A DNA stretch of 64,000 bases from Photobacterium marinum (GCF_000331515.1 NZ_AMZO01000002.1:124001-188000); one strand, 5' to 3'. Positions 1 to 10,393 are shown, counted from the stretch's first letter. The notes: a model not told the origin generated them from the letters alone. A program made the numbers and translations.

Positions 1-1679
1 TCGATATGCGAGATCGTGAAGGTATTGTTCAGGTAGTTGTCGATCCGGATATGAAAGACGTATTCGAAGTCGCTAACCAACTGCGTAACGAATTCTGTAT
101 CCGTCTGACCGGTGAAGTTCGCACTCGTCCTGAAAGCCAGGTAAACAAAGACATGGCAACAGGTGAAGTTGAAGTGCTGGCAAACGGCCTTGAAATCATC
201 AACCGTTCAGACGTTCTGCCGCTTGACTTCAACCAGACTAACACTGAAGAACAGCGTCTGAAGTACCGTTACCTGGATCTACGTCGTCCTGAAATGAGCG
301 ACCGTATTAAGCTGCGTGCGAAAGCGTCTAGCTTTGTCCGTCGTTTCCTTGATGACAATGCATTCCTGGACATTGAGACGCCGGTACTGACTAAAGCGAC
401 ACCTGAAGGTGCTCGTGACTACCTGGTACCAAGCCGTGTTCATAAAGGCAGCTTCTACGCTCTGCCTCAGTCACCTCAGCTGTTCAAGCAGCTACTGATG
501 ATGTCTGGTTTCGACCGTTACTACCAGATCGTTAAGTGTTTCCGTGACGAAGACCTGCGTGCTGACCGTCAGCCAGAATTCACCCAGATCGATATCGAAA
601 CTTCATTCATGAGCGCAGATCAGGTGCGTGAAGTAACTGAGCGCATGATCAATGAAATGTGGAAAGAGCTGCTGAACGTAGATCTTGGCGCATTCCCTGT
701 AATGAAGTTTGAAGAAGCAATGCGTCGCTACGGTTCTGATAAGCCAGACCTGCGTAACCCACTTGAGCTGGTTGATGTTGCAGACATCCTGAAAGACGTT
801 GACTTCAAAGTATTCTCTGGCCCTGCAAACGATGCGAAAGGCCGTGTTGCTGTTATTCGCGTACCAGGCGGTGCTCAGCTGAGCCGTAAGCAGATCGACG
901 AATACACTAAGTTCGTTGGTATCTACGGTGCGAAAGGCCTGGCATGGATGAAGGTTAACGATCGTGAAGCTGGTTTCGAAGGTATCCAGTCTCCGGTTGC
1001 TAAGTTCCTGAACGAAGATGTTGTTGCTCAGCTGCTTGATCGCACTCAGGCTGAATCTGGCGACATCATCCTGTTCGGTGCAGACAAGAAGCGTGTTGTT
1101 GAAGAAGCAATGGGCGCACTTCGTCTGAAACTGGGTACAGACCTTGAGCTGACAGATACTAAAGCATGGGCTCCGCTGTGGGTTGTTGACTTCCCAATGT
1201 TCGAGGAAGACGACGAAGGTAACCTGCACGCAATGCACCACCCATTCACATCTCCACTGGGCGTTAGTCCGGAAGAACTAAAAGAGAACCCTGCGGCAGC
1301 GAACTCTAACGCTTACGATATGGTTATCAACGGTTACGAAGTGGGTGGAGGTTCTGTTCGTATCCACAATGCGGATATGCAGGCGACAGTATTTGATATC
1401 CTGGGTATCAATGCAGAAGAACAGCAACTGAAGTTCGGCTTCCTGCTGAACGCTCTGAAGTTCGGTACTCCACCACACGCGGGCCTGGCATTCGGTCTTG
1501 ACCGCCTGGTTATGCTGCTGTGCGGTACTGAAAACATCCGTGACGTGATTGCTTTCCCTAAAACAACGGCGGCAGCATGTCTTCTGACTGACGCACCAAG
1601 TGTTGCTAACCCGGCAGCGCTGGAAGAACTGGCAATTGCAGTTCAGGTTGCTCAGAAAGAAACGGAAGAGCAGAAATAA
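1..1679 (+). CDS. aspS: Aspartyl-tRNA synthetase (5' end outside window)
   Basis: Attaches aspartate to tRNA-Asp in the cytoplasm. The reading frame is open from the first base and the first Met at position 6 is internal: compared with the E. coli enzyme about 37 N-terminal residues lie upstream of the window. The OB-fold anticodon-binding end is followed by the class II core, with motif 2 ([18 protein letters not shown]) and motif 3 ([13 protein letters not shown]), and the bacterial GAD insertion domain sits between them. The protein ends at TAA 1677-1679, 22 bp before a strong terminator, so it is probably the last gene of its transcript. yebC and ruvC follow, as in other gammaproteobacteria. 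No defect is seen. Confidence 0.98.
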   Translation, partial: DMRDREGIVQVVVDPDMKDVFEVANQLRNEFCIRLTGEVRTRPESQVNKDMATGEVEVLANGLEIINRSDVLPLDFNQTNTEEQRLKYRYLDLRRPEMSDRIKLRAKASSFVRRFLDDNAFLDIETPVLTKATPEGARDYLVPSRVHKGSFYALPQSPQLFKQLLMMSGFDRYYQIVKCFRDEDLRADRQPEFTQIDIETSFMSADQVREVTERMINEMWKELLNVDLGAFPVMKFEEAMRRYGSDKPDLRNPLELVDVADILKDVDFKVFSGPANDAKGRVAVIRVPGGAQLSRKQIDEYTKFVGIYGAKGLAWMKVNDREAGFEGIQSPVAKFLNEDVVAQLLDRTQAESGDIILFGADKKRVVEEAMGALRLKLGTDLELTDTKAWAPLWVVDFPMFEEDDEGNLHAMHHPFTSPLGVSPEELKENPAAANSNAYDMVINGYEVGGGSVRIHNADMQATVFDILGINAEEQQLKFGFLLNALKFGTPPHAGLAFGLDRLVMLLCGTENIRDVIAFPKTTAAACLLTDAPSVANPAALEELAIAVQVAQKETEEQK

Positions 1680-1699
1680 GTTTCTTTCATCTTTTATTA

Positions 1700-1726
1700 G
1701 ACTGGCCGAAAGGCCAGTCTTTTTTT
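1700..1726 (+). terminator. Intrinsic terminator of aspS
   Basis: Perfect hairpin GACTGGCC-GAAA-GGCCAGTC (1700-1719) followed by a T run. It starts 21 bp after the aspS stop codon. Confidence 0.93.
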
Positions 1727-1850
1727 AGGCCAGTCTGTATCAAAATCATTGCTGAATTAAATCGGCTTTGTATTAAAACGTATTCATCAGATTGGTATTC
1801 ATTTGTGAAACTTTAGCCATTTGTTGGCTAATCAGAATCCGGAGTATGTT

Positions 1851-2594
1851 ATGGCAGGTCATAGTAAATGGGCCAATATCAAACACCGTAAAGCGGCGCA
1901 GGATGCCAAGCGCGGTAAAATCTTCACTAAGCTGATCCGTGAAATCGTTGTGGCAGCCAAAGAAGGTGGCCCGGAAGCTGACAATAACCCTCGTTTGCGT
2001 GCGGCCGTTGATAAGGCGCTGTCAAACAATATGACCCGTGATACCGTTAACCGTGCAATCAGTCGTGGTGCTGGTGGTGAAGGTGACGACAACATGGAAA
2101 CCGTGATTTACGAAGGTTACGGTCCTGGCGGTACTGCGGTAATGGTTGAAACCATGACTGATAACCGCAACCGTACTGTATCCGGTGTTCGTCACGCGTT
2201 CTCTAAAGCGGGTGGTAACCTGGGCACGGACGGCAGCGTAAACTACCTGTTCGACAAGAAAGGCGTGATTTCTTACGCGACAGGTCTTGATGAAGACGCT
2301 GTGATGGAAGCGGCACTGGAAGGCGGTGCTGACGACGTTGAAACCAATGATGATGGTTCTATCGACGTTTACACTACGCCGACTGATTTCGGTTCGGTGA
2401 AAGATGCACTGGATGCGGCAGGCTTTGAAGCGGTAAACGCAGAAGTAACTCTTGTTCCATCTACTAAAGCAGAGCTGGATGCAGACACTGCACCTAAGCT
2501 GCTACGCCTGATTGATGCGCTTGAAGATCTTGATGATGTTCAGGAAGTTTACCATAACGGTGATATTTCTGATGAGGTTGCAGCTCAGCTGTAA
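1851..2594 (+). CDS. yebC: YebC/PmpR family regulator (TACO1 family)
   Basis: A 247-residue protein of the YebC family, annotated in bacteria as a DNA-binding regulator and more recently linked to translation at difficult sequences. The start is ATG 1851, giving [17 protein letters not shown], the invariant family N-terminus. An in-frame upstream start at 1821 lacks family similarity, whereas CCGGAG at 1839-1844 is a suitable ribosome binding site for 1851. The family signatures [16 protein letters not shown] and YEGYGPGG are intact and length is normal. It lies between aspS and ruvC, the usual arrangement, 67 bp before ruvC and with no terminator between, so the two are probably co-transcribed. 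Confidence 0.96.
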   Translation: MAGHSKWANIKHRKAAQDAKRGKIFTKLIREIVVAAKEGGPEADNNPRLRAAVDKALSNNMTRDTVNRAISRGAGGEGDDNMETVIYEGYGPGGTAVMVETMTDNRNRTVSGVRHAFSKAGGNLGTDGSVNYLFDKKGVISYATGLDEDAVMEAALEGGADDVETNDDGSIDVYTTPTDFGSVKDALDAAGFEAVNAEVTLVPSTKAELDADTAPKLLRLIDALEDLDDVQEVYHNGDISDEVAAQL

Positions 2595-2661
2595 TCTTGA
2601 CGTGCAGTGGTTTTATCCGCAAATTGGCAGGTAAAGCATACCGTTATAGGAGCGTGACTGA

Positions 2662-3183
2662 ATGTCAGTCATCTTAGGGATTGACCCTGGTTCGAGGATC
2701 ACCGGTTATGGTGTGATTCGGCAGGTAGGGCGCAACCTTGAATATCTTGGCAGTGGGTGCATTCGCACCTCTGCCGAGGATATCCCCGGCCGGCTAAAAC
2801 AGATTTATGCCGGTGTCTCAGAAGTAATCACTCAGTTCCAGCCAGATTTTTTCGCTATTGAAGAAGTGTTTATGGGGAAGAACGCCAGTTCGGCCCTTAA
2901 ACTCGGCCAGGCGCGCGGCAGTGCTATTGTTGCGGCAGTAAATGCAGGGCTGCCTGTCAGCGAGTATGCAGCCCGCCTTATCAAGCAGGCTGTTGTTGGC
3001 TCCGGTGGTGCCGATAAAGCTCAGGTGCAGCATATGGTTTGTTCTGTGCTGAAGTTACCGGGTAAACCTCAGGCCGATGCGGCGGATGCCCTGGCGGTAG
3101 CAATCTGTCATGCCCACACTCATAAGACCCTGATTGCAATGGCAGGTCAGGCAAGAGGAGCAAGGCGCGGACGCTATCGTTAA
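2662..3183 (+). CDS. ruvC: Holliday junction endonuclease RuvC
   Basis: Resolves Holliday junctions as a dimer during recombinational repair, working with the RuvAB motor. 173 residues, the usual size. Acidic catalytic residues of the RNase H-like fold are visible: Asp8 in LGIDPGS, the Glu pair in AIEEVF, and the Asp residues in [13 protein letters not shown] near the C-terminus. AGGAG about ten bases before ATG 2662 fixes the start. Unlike the tight ruvCAB cluster of some relatives, a chemoreceptor gene with its own flanking terminators separates ruvC from ruvA. Confidence 0.97.
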   Translation: MSVILGIDPGSRITGYGVIRQVGRNLEYLGSGCIRTSAEDIPGRLKQIYAGVSEVITQFQPDFFAIEEVFMGKNASSALKLGQARGSAIVAAVNAGLPVSEYAARLIKQAVVGSGGADKAQVQHMVCSVLKLPGKPQADAADALAVAICHAHTHKTLIAMAGQARGARRGRYR

Positions 3184-3244
3184 CGGCGGTGTGTGTTATT
3201 ATTCGTTCTATCAATAGCTGTTGGCAGCTGTTGTTAACTTGATC

Positions 3245-3273
3245 AAAAAAGCAGTCATTGGCTGCTTTTTTCT
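3245..3273 (+). terminator. Intrinsic terminator of ruvC
   Basis: AAAAAAGCAG and CTGCTTTTTT form a ten-pair stem around a seven-base loop. The flanking A and T runs make it potentially bidirectional. Confidence 0.9.
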
Positions 3274-3340
3274 TTTGTTAACACACACTTATATGAATTA
3301 TATTAACCAGTGGTCATATAAGGAATAAGGAACGTAGGCA

Positions 3341-4795
3341 ATGACCCCATTGGCGATTTGGCGTATTTTGTTTATGCCATCATCGCATAGCTGGCAAGGA
3401 GAACAGGCCCGCTATGTTGAAACACTTCTCTTTTTTACTCTGCTATCTTTCTTTGTCGGTTGCTACAGCTTATTTAAATGGTTCAATCATGAGCATTCGC
3501 TGTTAATAATGACATCACTGTTGCTGATAGGTTGCGAACTCATGGCTGGGGTGGTTTTACGCATGCTGCGTTCACCTGAGTTTGCGCTTAACATCGGCTT
3601 CCTTGGTATGGTGACCCATGCCATCAATATCGTTTATCAAAGCGGCGGTATTGTCGTTTCGACCCAGGCATTCTGGATGCCGTTGCTGATCATTGCTTTC
3701 TTCCTGGCGGCAAAGCCATTGATGGCATCGTTCTGGAGCGTATTTGTAGTCGTTGTTTCCGCATGGATGATAAGTCAGCATTTGTCAGGAGCGGTATTCC
3801 CGCACCTTGAGCTGACGGATTCTGCAGCTGCAGCTGAAATCTGGTCCGGGATGATTATGCCGCTGGTGGTGATTGGCATTGCTCAGGCTTATACCGTGAA
3901 GCAGCGCCATGATGCGATTGAAGCATCAGAGCAGGCTCAGCAAAGTAGCCAGGCAATTGCTGATAAAGCCCAACAGGGTGAGCAGCAACTATCAGTGGTG
4001 CTTGAGCAAGCCAGCGATAATGCCAGCCAGCTTGGACAGGTTGCAGCTCAGTTAGAGCAGCAGTCGCTGAGCTTGCACCAGCAGGTTAATGATCTGAACC
4101 TTAACTGTGAATCTCAGGCCAGTGCGGCTGAACAGATGAGCCAGCAGTTGGTGCAGATGACAGAAGGCATTGATGAATCAGACCGTTTCGTAAGCGAACT
4201 GAAAGCTCGTAGCGAAACAATCCGTACTCAAGCAGAGAAGAGCTCAGGTTCACTGAATGCTTCAACACAGGCGATCGCCCAAATCCTCAGTAGTAATGAC
4301 GAGATCATGTCCGTCGCGGATTTGATCACTTCAGTCGCAGAGCAGACCAACCTGTTGGCACTGAATGCCGCCATTGAAGCGGCACGGGCCGGAGAACAGG
4401 GTAGGGGCTTTGCTGTCGTTGCCGATCAGGTTCGGGAGCTGTCGGCGAAAAGTAATGATTCTGCCGTCGAGATACGGGCTTTGCTGGAAAAAAGCCGAAA
4501 TGAAGTTCAGCACGGGCAAGCGGTTATTGAAGCAACGACAACCGAGCTGACAGGTATTATTGAGCAAATTGGCAGTATTTCCGTGGACGTGAACCGTCTG
4601 GCGGACATAATGGGCCATCAGGTCGATGCCCTGAAAGAGCTTAATTCAGCCAGTAGTGAAGTGGCAAACAGTGTGGTTGAAACCAACCATGTTTCTGACT
4701 CGGTAGCGACACAGGGTGCGCAGCTGGCAGAGCAGGTTGAAACCCTTAAAGGGTTGGCTGACAGCCTTAATGCGGTTGTTTCCTCCAGAAACTGA
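3341..4795 (+). CDS. Methyl-accepting chemotaxis protein with polytopic membrane anchor
   Basis: A 484-residue chemoreceptor. The N-terminal 190 residues are strongly hydrophobic, with about six likely membrane segments and no large periplasmic loop. A HAMP domain is not evident. A glutamine-rich coiled coil follows, and then the MCP signalling domain with the conserved tip [20 protein letters not shown] that contacts CheA and CheW. The layout suggests sensing within or at the membrane, for example of proton-motive force or of a membrane-soluble ligand; that is inference. It is preceded by AAGGA-type ribosome binding sequence before ATG 3341. It interrupts the ruvC-ruvAB order and is bounded by terminators on both sides, so it is an independent unit. 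Confidence 0.93.
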   Translation: MTPLAIWRILFMPSSHSWQGEQARYVETLLFFTLLSFFVGCYSLFKWFNHEHSLLIMTSLLLIGCELMAGVVLRMLRSPEFALNIGFLGMVTHAINIVYQSGGIVVSTQAFWMPLLIIAFFLAAKPLMASFWSVFVVVVSAWMISQHLSGAVFPHLELTDSAAAAEIWSGMIMPLVVIGIAQAYTVKQRHDAIEASEQAQQSSQAIADKAQQGEQQLSVVLEQASDNASQLGQVAAQLEQQSLSLHQQVNDLNLNCESQASAAEQMSQQLVQMTEGIDESDRFVSELKARSETIRTQAEKSSGSLNASTQAIAQILSSNDEIMSVADLITSVAEQTNLLALNAAIEAARAGEQGRGFAVVADQVRELSAKSNDSAVEIRALLEKSRNEVQHGQAVIEATTTELTGIIEQIGSISVDVNRLADIMGHQVDALKELNSASSEVANSVVETNHVSDSVATQGAQLAEQVETLKGLADSLNAVVSSRN

Positions 4796-4824
4796 GTCTT
4801 TTAATCCCACCATATTTAATGAAA

Positions 4825-4850
4825 AAGAGCTGGATATACATCCAGCTCTT
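4825..4850 (+). terminator. Probable terminator after the chemoreceptor gene
   Basis: AAGAGCTGGA-TATACA-TCCAGCTCTT is a perfect ten-pair stem. The T run after it is short, so it may be only partly efficient toward ruvA. Confidence 0.7.
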
Positions 4851-4895
4851 TACTATCCTAGAGCCAATTTTGTGAATCAATAAAGAGATATTGTT

Positions 4896-5516
4896 GTGAT
4901 TGGCCGACTACGTGGAACCATTTTAGAAAAACAACCGCCTGAAGTACTAATTGAGGTGGGTGGCATCGGTTATGAAGTACAAATGCCGATGAGTTGTTTC
5001 TATGAACTACCGGAAGTCGGGCAGGAAGCGGTTATCTCAACACACTTTATTGTTCGCGAAGATGCTCAGTTGTTGTATGGCTTCAATAAGAAGAGCGAAC
5101 GAGAGCTTTTCCGTGAAGTTATTAAGGCTAACGGTGTCGGTCCTAAGCTGGGTCTGGCTATTCTGTCTGCTATGACGGCGAGCCAATTTGTTCTGAGTGT
5201 CGAAAATGAAGACATTACTACGCTGGTGAAAATTCCTGGTGTTGGTAAGAAGACGGCTGAGCGTCTGGTTGTTGAAATGAAAGACCGTCTGAAAGGCTGG
5301 GGTGAAGGTGATCTGTTTACTCCGGCACTTGATTCTGCGGCGTCTAATGCTCCGGTTGAAGAGCCAAATGCAGCCAAGGCTGAAGATGAAGCTGTCAGCG
5401 CGCTGATTGCGCTGGGCTACAAGCCACAGCAGGCTTCGAAAGTAGTTTCTCAGGTAGCAAAAGCGGATATGACCAGCGAAGAAATTATCCGCGATGCCCT
5501 ACGTTCTATGGTTTAA
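4896..5516 (+). CDS. ruvA: Holliday junction DNA helicase subunit RuvA
   Basis: Binds the four-way DNA junction as a tetramer and loads RuvB for branch migration. 206 residues in three domains: an OB-fold N-terminus ([20 protein letters not shown]), the two helix-hairpin-helix motifs including [21 protein letters not shown] around residues 107-130, and a C-terminal RuvB-contact domain ([17 protein letters not shown]). The start is GTG at 4896, fixed by alignment with MIGRLRG of E. coli. ruvB begins 13 bp after the ruvA stop, so the pair forms an operon. Confidence 0.97.
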   Translation: MIGRLRGTILEKQPPEVLIEVGGIGYEVQMPMSCFYELPEVGQEAVISTHFIVREDAQLLYGFNKKSERELFREVIKANGVGPKLGLAILSAMTASQFVLSVENEDITTLVKIPGVGKKTAERLVVEMKDRLKGWGEGDLFTPALDSAASNAPVEEPNAAKAEDEAVSALIALGYKPQQASKVVSQVAKADMTSEEIIRDALRSMV

Positions 5517-5529
5517 GGTGTAGTTATTC

Positions 5530-6543
5530 ATGATTGAAGCCGATCGACTGGTAGCCGGTGATTTTCCTACAACTCGTGAAGAAGAGCTGATAGATCGCGC
5601 GATCCGTCCCAAACTGTTGCAGGATTATCGGGGGCAGGATCATGTCCGTGATCAGATGGAAATTTTCATCAAAGCCGCGAAGCTTCGTGATGAAGCCCTT
5701 GATCACCTGTTGATTTTTGGTCCTCCCGGTTTGGGTAAAACCACATTGGCTAACATTGTCGCCAATGAGATGGGGGTGAGTATTCGCACTACTTCCGGTC
5801 CGGTGCTGGAAAAAGCCGGTGATCTGGCGGCTCTGCTGACGAACCTGGAAGAAAATGATGTCCTGTTTATTGATGAAATCCACCGTCTGAGCCCGCAGGT
5901 TGAAGAAGTGCTGTATCCGGCGATGGAAGATTATCAGCTGGATATCATGATTGGTGAAGGGCCAGCGGCTCGCTCAATTAAGATTGATCTGCCGCCGTTT
6001 ACCCTGATTGGTGCGACAACGCGGGCTGGTTCTCTGACTTCACCTCTGCGTGACCGATTTGGTATTACCCAGCGTCTGGAATACTACAAGGTTGAGGATC
6101 TGTGTGGCATTGTTCAGCGCAGTGCTGACTGCCTGGGATTGTCGATGGAAGAAGCCGGGGCCAAAGAAGTCGCGATGCGTTCCCGTGGTACACCTCGTAT
6201 TGCTAACCGTCTGCTGCGACGGGTCCGAGATTATGCGGAAGTAAAAGGCAATGGCCATATCTGCCCGAATACTGCAGGTAAAGCATTGGATATGCTGGAT
6301 GTAGACAGCAGCGGTTTTGATTACATGGATCGCAAGTTGCTGATGGCTATTATCGACAAGTTTATGGGGGGACCTGTAGGTCTGGATAACCTTGCGGCGG
6401 CGATCGGTGAAGAAAAAGATACGATTGAAGATGTGTTGGAGCCTTACCTGATCCAGCAGGGTTTCTTGCAGCGCACGCCAAGAGGCCGAATTGCGACTCA
6501 TCGCGCCTATTTGCATTTTGGTCTGGATATACCGGAAAGCTGA
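5530..6543 (+). CDS. ruvB: Holliday junction branch-migration ATPase RuvB
   Basis: Hexameric AAA+ motor that drives branch migration with RuvA. 337 residues, normal length. Walker A is [11 protein letters not shown] and Walker B is LFIDEIHRL; sensor 1 is GATTRAG and the C-terminal winged helix contains [19 protein letters not shown]. Translation probably re-initiates from ruvA 13 bp upstream. A strong terminator follows. Confidence 0.98.
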   Translation: MIEADRLVAGDFPTTREEELIDRAIRPKLLQDYRGQDHVRDQMEIFIKAAKLRDEALDHLLIFGPPGLGKTTLANIVANEMGVSIRTTSGPVLEKAGDLAALLTNLEENDVLFIDEIHRLSPQVEEVLYPAMEDYQLDIMIGEGPAARSIKIDLPPFTLIGATTRAGSLTSPLRDRFGITQRLEYYKVEDLCGIVQRSADCLGLSMEEAGAKEVAMRSRGTPRIANRLLRRVRDYAEVKGNGHICPNTAGKALDMLDVDSSGFDYMDRKLLMAIIDKFMGGPVGLDNLAAAIGEEKDTIEDVLEPYLIQQGFLQRTPRGRIATHRAYLHFGLDIPES

Positions 6544-6557
6544 TTCGGAAGATAAGT

Positions 6558-6587
6558 AAAAAACGAGGCCCAAGGCCTCGTTTTTTT
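6558..6587 (+). terminator. Intrinsic terminator of ruvAB
   Basis: AAACGAGGCC-CAA-GGCCTCGTTT with A and T runs on both sides, 15 bp after the ruvB stop codon. Confidence 0.94.
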
Positions 6588-6608
6588 GTTTTTGCTATTC
6601 CCAGAGCA

Positions 6609-6713
6609 CACTAATCGCTCAAAAAAATCCTGCTTCGTTTACATAACTTTGACATCACTTCGGCAATTAAAGGCGCAAATAAAGGAGCAAAGTACTCACA
6701 ACGGCGATTAGTG
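6609..6713. repeat. Widely spaced 10-bp inverted repeat
   Basis: CACTAATCGC at 6609-6618 is exactly complementary to GCGATTAGTG at 6704-6713, 85 bp apart. No protein-coding explanation is seen. It lies on the 3' side of the short minus-strand ORF at 6733-6807 and could close a structured RNA made from either strand. Confidence 0.5.
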
Positions 6714-6734
6714 GGTCATTATTGACCACTTTTT
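6710..6734 (+). terminator. Possible intrinsic terminator in the ruvB-cydA gap
   Basis: AGTGG, a one-base bulge, TCA, loop TTAT, TGA, CCACT, then TTTTTA. It would stop plus-strand transcription, perhaps read-through from ruvB or an unannotated small RNA. The hairpin also lies directly after the stop codon of the minus-strand 24-codon ORF. Confidence 0.45.
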
Positions 6735-6807
6735 AGATATTGTTCTTATACAACTCGGTGAAGCTTGGTTGGTAAAGAGCAATAATTTTTTCAATAAAAC
6801 GAGCCAT
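6733..6807 (-). CDS. Candidate 24-residue small protein
   Basis: A very short ORF (MARFIEKIIALYQ..., ending ...ELYKNNI) on the minus strand between ruvB and cydA. Support: a good ribosome binding site (TGAGGAAG, GAGG at 6816-6819) eight bases before ATG, and a perfect TATAAT about 100 bp upstream at 6911-6916, which predicts an untranslated leader near 95 nt. The leader contains a CCCC motif and the message continues into the inverted repeat at 6609-6713, so a dual-function RNA is conceivable. I do not recognise the peptide; its N-terminal half could form an amphipathic helix. Too short for composition tests; conservation would decide. Confidence 0.4.
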   Translation of the reverse strand: MARFIEKIIALYQPSFTELYKNNI

Positions 6808-6910
6808 AACTACTTCCTCAATCATCAAATTCATTGTTGGGGAAACAGCGCATAACCCGCCAAAAAGACGATTTTTACTGTCTGGGCGGCTTCATCTGTT
6901 TCTGACGCTG

Positions 6911-6939
6911 ATTATAGATATTTTTCCATCTCTAGAAAG
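6911..6939 (-). promoter_or_regulatory. Candidate promoter for the 24-residue ORF
   Basis: Minus-strand TATAAT at 6911-6916 is a perfect -10 element. The -35 position 17 bp upstream reads CTTTCT, a poor match, so an activator may be needed if it is used. Confidence 0.4.
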
Positions 6940-7210
6940 CGATATAAATTTGTATTTCGGATTAGATTTTTTTATGTGATGAGTGGGGTGTTGAGCCCCT
7001 AAATTACGTATTAGTCACGGAATTAATGATATTAGAGGTGTAATGCTTCCTCTTAATCAGAGCAAGAAGGCCTGTTTTTTCTAACCGTGATAAGCAAGAT
7101 GTATGATGATTTAAAAACAGGTTATGAATGGGTGTTAACCGCTATTCATTGGCATTAAAGATAGTGTTTTTTTCTGTTCAAACCTGAAAATATCGAGTAT
7201 TGAAAAAAGC

Positions 7211-7224
7211 TTGATCTAAATCAA
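7211..7224. promoter_or_regulatory. FNR box 1 upstream of cydA
   Basis: TTGATCTAAATCAA is a perfect match to the FNR consensus TTGAT-N4-ATCAA. It lies 310 bp before the cydA start, in a 990-bp non-coding region. Confidence 0.75.
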
Positions 7225-7260
7225 TCAAGAGCTTGGTGTTTAAAAAATGAACTGCTTTTT

Positions 7261-7274
7261 TTGATATTTATCAA
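7261..7274. promoter_or_regulatory. FNR box 2 upstream of cydA
   Basis: TTGATATTTATCAA, again a perfect FNR consensus, exactly 50 bp downstream of box 1. In E. coli cyd expression is controlled by FNR and ArcA in response to oxygen; the paired sites suggest the same here. Confidence 0.75.
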
Positions 7275-7533
7275 AGCAAAATGTGCGATAAACCCATTGA
7301 GCGGCGAGAAGAATGACAGTAATATTAGCAATGACTTTATTAGCTGTAGCTTAACAATAAATTAACTAATTTAGTACACAACTGCAACATACAAAAGGAA
7401 GCCATTGATTATTAAAAGATGGTGGCCAGGAAGGTACCTAAATTGCAGTTATAAAGTTGCATTTGCTAAGCCCAACCATCGGTACACTGTGTAGTACTGT
7501 CGTCAGTCAGCCTGGCGAAAAAAGGAGTTCTCA

Positions 7534-9120
7534 ATGTTCACTGATATCGTCGAACTATCGCGGTTACAGTTCGCATTAACTGCGATGTATCACTTTTTGT
7601 TCGTCCCATTGACTCTGGGGATGGCGTTCCTGCTTGCCATCATGGAGTCTGTTTATGTAATGACCGGAAAGCAAATCTACAAGGACATGACCAAGTTCTG
7701 GGGTAAGCTGTTCGGTATTAACTTTGCTCTGGGTGTGGCTACCGGCCTTACCATGGAGTTCCAGTTTGGTACAAACTGGGCGTATTACTCTCACTATGTA
7801 GGCGACATTTTCGGTGCCCCTCTGGCTATCGAAGCACTGATCGCTTTCTTCCTTGAATCTACCCTTGTCGGCCTATTTTTCTTCGGCTGGGATCGCCTGT
7901 CTAAGCGTCAGCACCTTACTGTCACTTGGCTGGTAGCTCTTGGTTCAAACTTTTCGGCTCTGTGGATTCTGGTTGCTAACGGCTGGATGCAAAACCCGGT
8001 AGGTGCTGATTTCAACTTCGAAACCATGCGTATGGAAATGGTTAGCTTTGCCGAAGTTGTTTTGAACCCGGTAGCTCAGGTTAAATTCGTACACACAGTG
8101 GCTTCAGGCTATGTTACTGGTGCGATGTTCATTCTGGGTATCAGCTCATACTATCTGCTGAAAGGTCGTGATATTCCGTTTGCGCGTCGTTCTTTCGCTA
8201 TTGCTTCTGCATTCGGTATGGCGTCAATCCTGTCGGTAATCGTTCTGGGTGACGAATCTGGCTATGAGCTGGGTGATGTACAGAAGACTAAGTTGGCTGC
8301 AATTGAAGCGGAATGGCATACAGAAGAAGCGCCTGCTGCGTTTACTGTGTTTGGTCTGCCGAACCAGGAAACGATGGAAACAGACTTCGCACTTAAGATC
8401 CCTTACGTAATGGGTATTATTGCGACGCGTTCTTTCGATACAGAAGTTACCGGTTTGCGTGACTTGAAAGTAGAACACGAAGAGCGTATCCGTAACGGTA
8501 TGATTGCTTACGGTCTGCTGGAGAAACTACGTGCCGGTGAGAAGACACCTGAAAATCTGGCTGCGTTTGATGAAGTGAAACATGACCTGGGTTATGGCCT
8601 ACTGGTTAAGCCATACGCAGACAATGTGGTTGACGCTTCTGAAGAAGACATCGCAAAAGCTGCTGACGACTCAATCCCTACAGTATGGCCACTGTTCTGG
8701 AGCTTCCGTATCATGGTTGCCTGTGGCTTCCTGATGCTGGGTATCATTGGTGCTGCATTTATCCAGTCTTGCCGTCATAAGATCACCGAGAAGCAGTGGG
8801 TTCTGAAGGCTGCGCTATACGGTATTCCACTACCATGGATTGCGGTAGAAGCCGGTTGGTTCGTTGCTGAATATGGTCGTCAGCCATGGGCCGTTGGTGA
8901 GATCCTGCCTGTATCTATGGCTGCATCTAACCTTGCCGCGTCAGACATTATTACCTCAATGCTGGCAATTCTTGGCCTGTACACTGTGTTCCTGATTGCT
9001 GAAATGTACCTGATGATCAAGTTTGCTCGTCTGGGTCCAAGCAGCCTGAAGACAGGTCGCTACCACTTTGAAACTACCGATGCACCACAGAACGTGGTAT
9101 CGCGTCAGGTTGAAGCGTAA
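7534..9120 (+). CDS. cydA: Cytochrome bd ubiquinol oxidase subunit I
   Basis: Quinol-oxidising, haem-bearing subunit of the high-affinity bd-type terminal oxidase in the inner membrane. 528 residues with about nine membrane segments. His20 in LTAMYHF corresponds to the haem b595 ligand (His19 in E. coli); [16 protein letters not shown] holds the haem b558 His and RIMVACGF its Met ligand. The periplasmic Q-loop (residues about 250-380) is of the long form. AAGGAG eight bases before ATG 7534 is a strong ribosome binding site. First gene of cydAB-cydX-ybgE, below two FNR boxes. Confidence 0.98.
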   Translation: MFTDIVELSRLQFALTAMYHFLFVPLTLGMAFLLAIMESVYVMTGKQIYKDMTKFWGKLFGINFALGVATGLTMEFQFGTNWAYYSHYVGDIFGAPLAIEALIAFFLESTLVGLFFFGWDRLSKRQHLTVTWLVALGSNFSALWILVANGWMQNPVGADFNFETMRMEMVSFAEVVLNPVAQVKFVHTVASGYVTGAMFILGISSYYLLKGRDIPFARRSFAIASAFGMASILSVIVLGDESGYELGDVQKTKLAAIEAEWHTEEAPAAFTVFGLPNQETMETDFALKIPYVMGIIATRSFDTEVTGLRDLKVEHEERIRNGMIAYGLLEKLRAGEKTPENLAAFDEVKHDLGYGLLVKPYADNVVDASEEDIAKAADDSIPTVWPLFWSFRIMVACGFLMLGIIGAAFIQSCRHKITEKQWVLKAALYGIPLPWIAVEAGWFVAEYGRQPWAVGEILPVSMAASNLAASDIITSMLAILGLYTVFLIAEMYLMIKFARLGPSSLKTGRYHFETTDAPQNVVSRQVEA

Positions 9121-9137
9121 TCAGGGAGAATTAAGCA

Positions 9138-10274
9138 ATGTTTGAATATGAAGTATTGCGATTTATCTGGTGGGTGCTGATTGGTGTGCTTTGCATCGGT
9201 TTCGCAATCACAGATGGTTTTGATATGGGTGTAGGTGTGCTGTCGAACATTATCGGTAAGACAGACACTGAGCGCCGTGTAATGATTAACTCAATCGCCC
9301 CACACTGGGACGGTAACCAGGTATGGCTGATCACGGCTGGTGGTGCACTGTTTGCGGCATGGCCTCTGGTTTACGCAACAGCGTTCTCCGGTTTCTACCT
9401 GGCGATGATCGTCACTCTGGCTGCGCTGTGGTTGCGCCCGCTTGGTTTCGATTACCGTTCAAAGATTGAAGAACCAAAATGGCGTAACGCTTGGGACAAA
9501 GCGATCTTTGTAGGTAGCTTTGTACCGCCGGTGATCTTCGGTGTTGCATTCGGTAACCTGCTTCAGGGTGTACCATTTGTGCTAGACGATCTGCTGATCC
9601 CGACTTACAAAGGTTCTTTCTTCGGTCTGCTTAACCCGTTTGCACTGCTATGCGGTATCGTCAGTATCCTGATGATTACAACTCAGGGTGCGGCTTACCT
9701 GCAGATGAAAACAACTGATGCACTTCATACTCGTTCTCGTAACGTAGCTATGATCACATCAATTGCTACCGCTGTATGTTTCGCTATCGCAGGTTTCTGG
9801 GCTCAAAGCATTGAAGGTTATATCGTGACTTCAGAAATCGTGACGAATGCGCCTTCTAACCCTCTGACGAAAGAAGTTATTCGTCAGTCTGGTGCGTTGT
9901 TTGCCAACTTTGACAAGTACCCGCTGCTATGGATTGCTCCTGCTCTGGCTGTGATTATGCCGCTGTTGACTGTGGTTGCTTCCCGTGCTGACCGCGGTGC
10001 GCTGGCGTTTATCTCATCAAGCCTGACAATGGCCGGTGTGATCCTGACTGCAGGCTTTGCGCTGTTCCCGTTCGTAATGCCTTCAAGCGAGGCGCCAAAC
10101 CACAGCCTGACCATGTGGGATGCGACATCATCTGAGCTGACGCTGAACATCATGACGGGTGTCGCGTTTGTGATGGTGCCAATTATTCTTGGCTACACCA
10201 CTTGGTGTTACTACAAAATGTTTGGCCGTCTTGATAACAAGTTTATCGAAGACAACAAGAATTCACTGTACTAA
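9138..10274 (+). CDS. cydB: Cytochrome bd ubiquinol oxidase subunit II
   Basis: Partner of CydA in the bd oxidase complex. 378 residues, normal for the family, with eight or nine membrane segments. Typical N-terminal family signatures are present (WWVLIGVLCIGFAITDGFDMGVG and SIAPHWDGNQVWLITAGGALF, each within normal positions). It starts 17 bp after cydA with AGGGAG upstream of ATG 9138. Confidence 0.98.
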   Translation: MFEYEVLRFIWWVLIGVLCIGFAITDGFDMGVGVLSNIIGKTDTERRVMINSIAPHWDGNQVWLITAGGALFAAWPLVYATAFSGFYLAMIVTLAALWLRPLGFDYRSKIEEPKWRNAWDKAIFVGSFVPPVIFGVAFGNLLQGVPFVLDDLLIPTYKGSFFGLLNPFALLCGIVSILMITTQGAAYLQMKTTDALHTRSRNVAMITSIATAVCFAIAGFWAQSIEGYIVTSEIVTNAPSNPLTKEVIRQSGALFANFDKYPLLWIAPALAVIMPLLTVVASRADRGALAFISSSLTMAGVILTAGFALFPFVMPSSEAPNHSLTMWDATSSELTLNIMTGVAFVMVPIILGYTTWCYYKMFGRLDNKFIEDNKNSLY

Positions 10275-10285
10275 GGAGACAGACT

Positions 10286-10393
10286 ATGTGGTATTTCGCT
10301 TGGATTCTGGGTGTTCTGCTAGCCTGCTCATTTGGCATCATTAACGCCCTGTGGCTTGAAGCGACAGAAAACATGGATGCAAACGGTGAGTAA
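10286..10393 (+). CDS. cydX: Cytochrome bd oxidase small subunit CydX
   Basis: A 35-residue single-pass membrane protein starting MWYFAWILGVLLACSFGI, nearly identical over that stretch to E. coli CydX, which stabilises the haem centres of CydAB. AAGGAG lies seven bases before ATG 10286 and 11 bp separate it from the cydB stop. Its last codons overlap the probable ybgE start. Confidence 0.95.
   Translation: MWYFAWILGVLLACSFGIINALWLEATENMDANGE

Noticed and set aside
603..1241. 212-codon minus-strand ORF
   Set aside because: Antisense to the conserved aspS core with no start signals.
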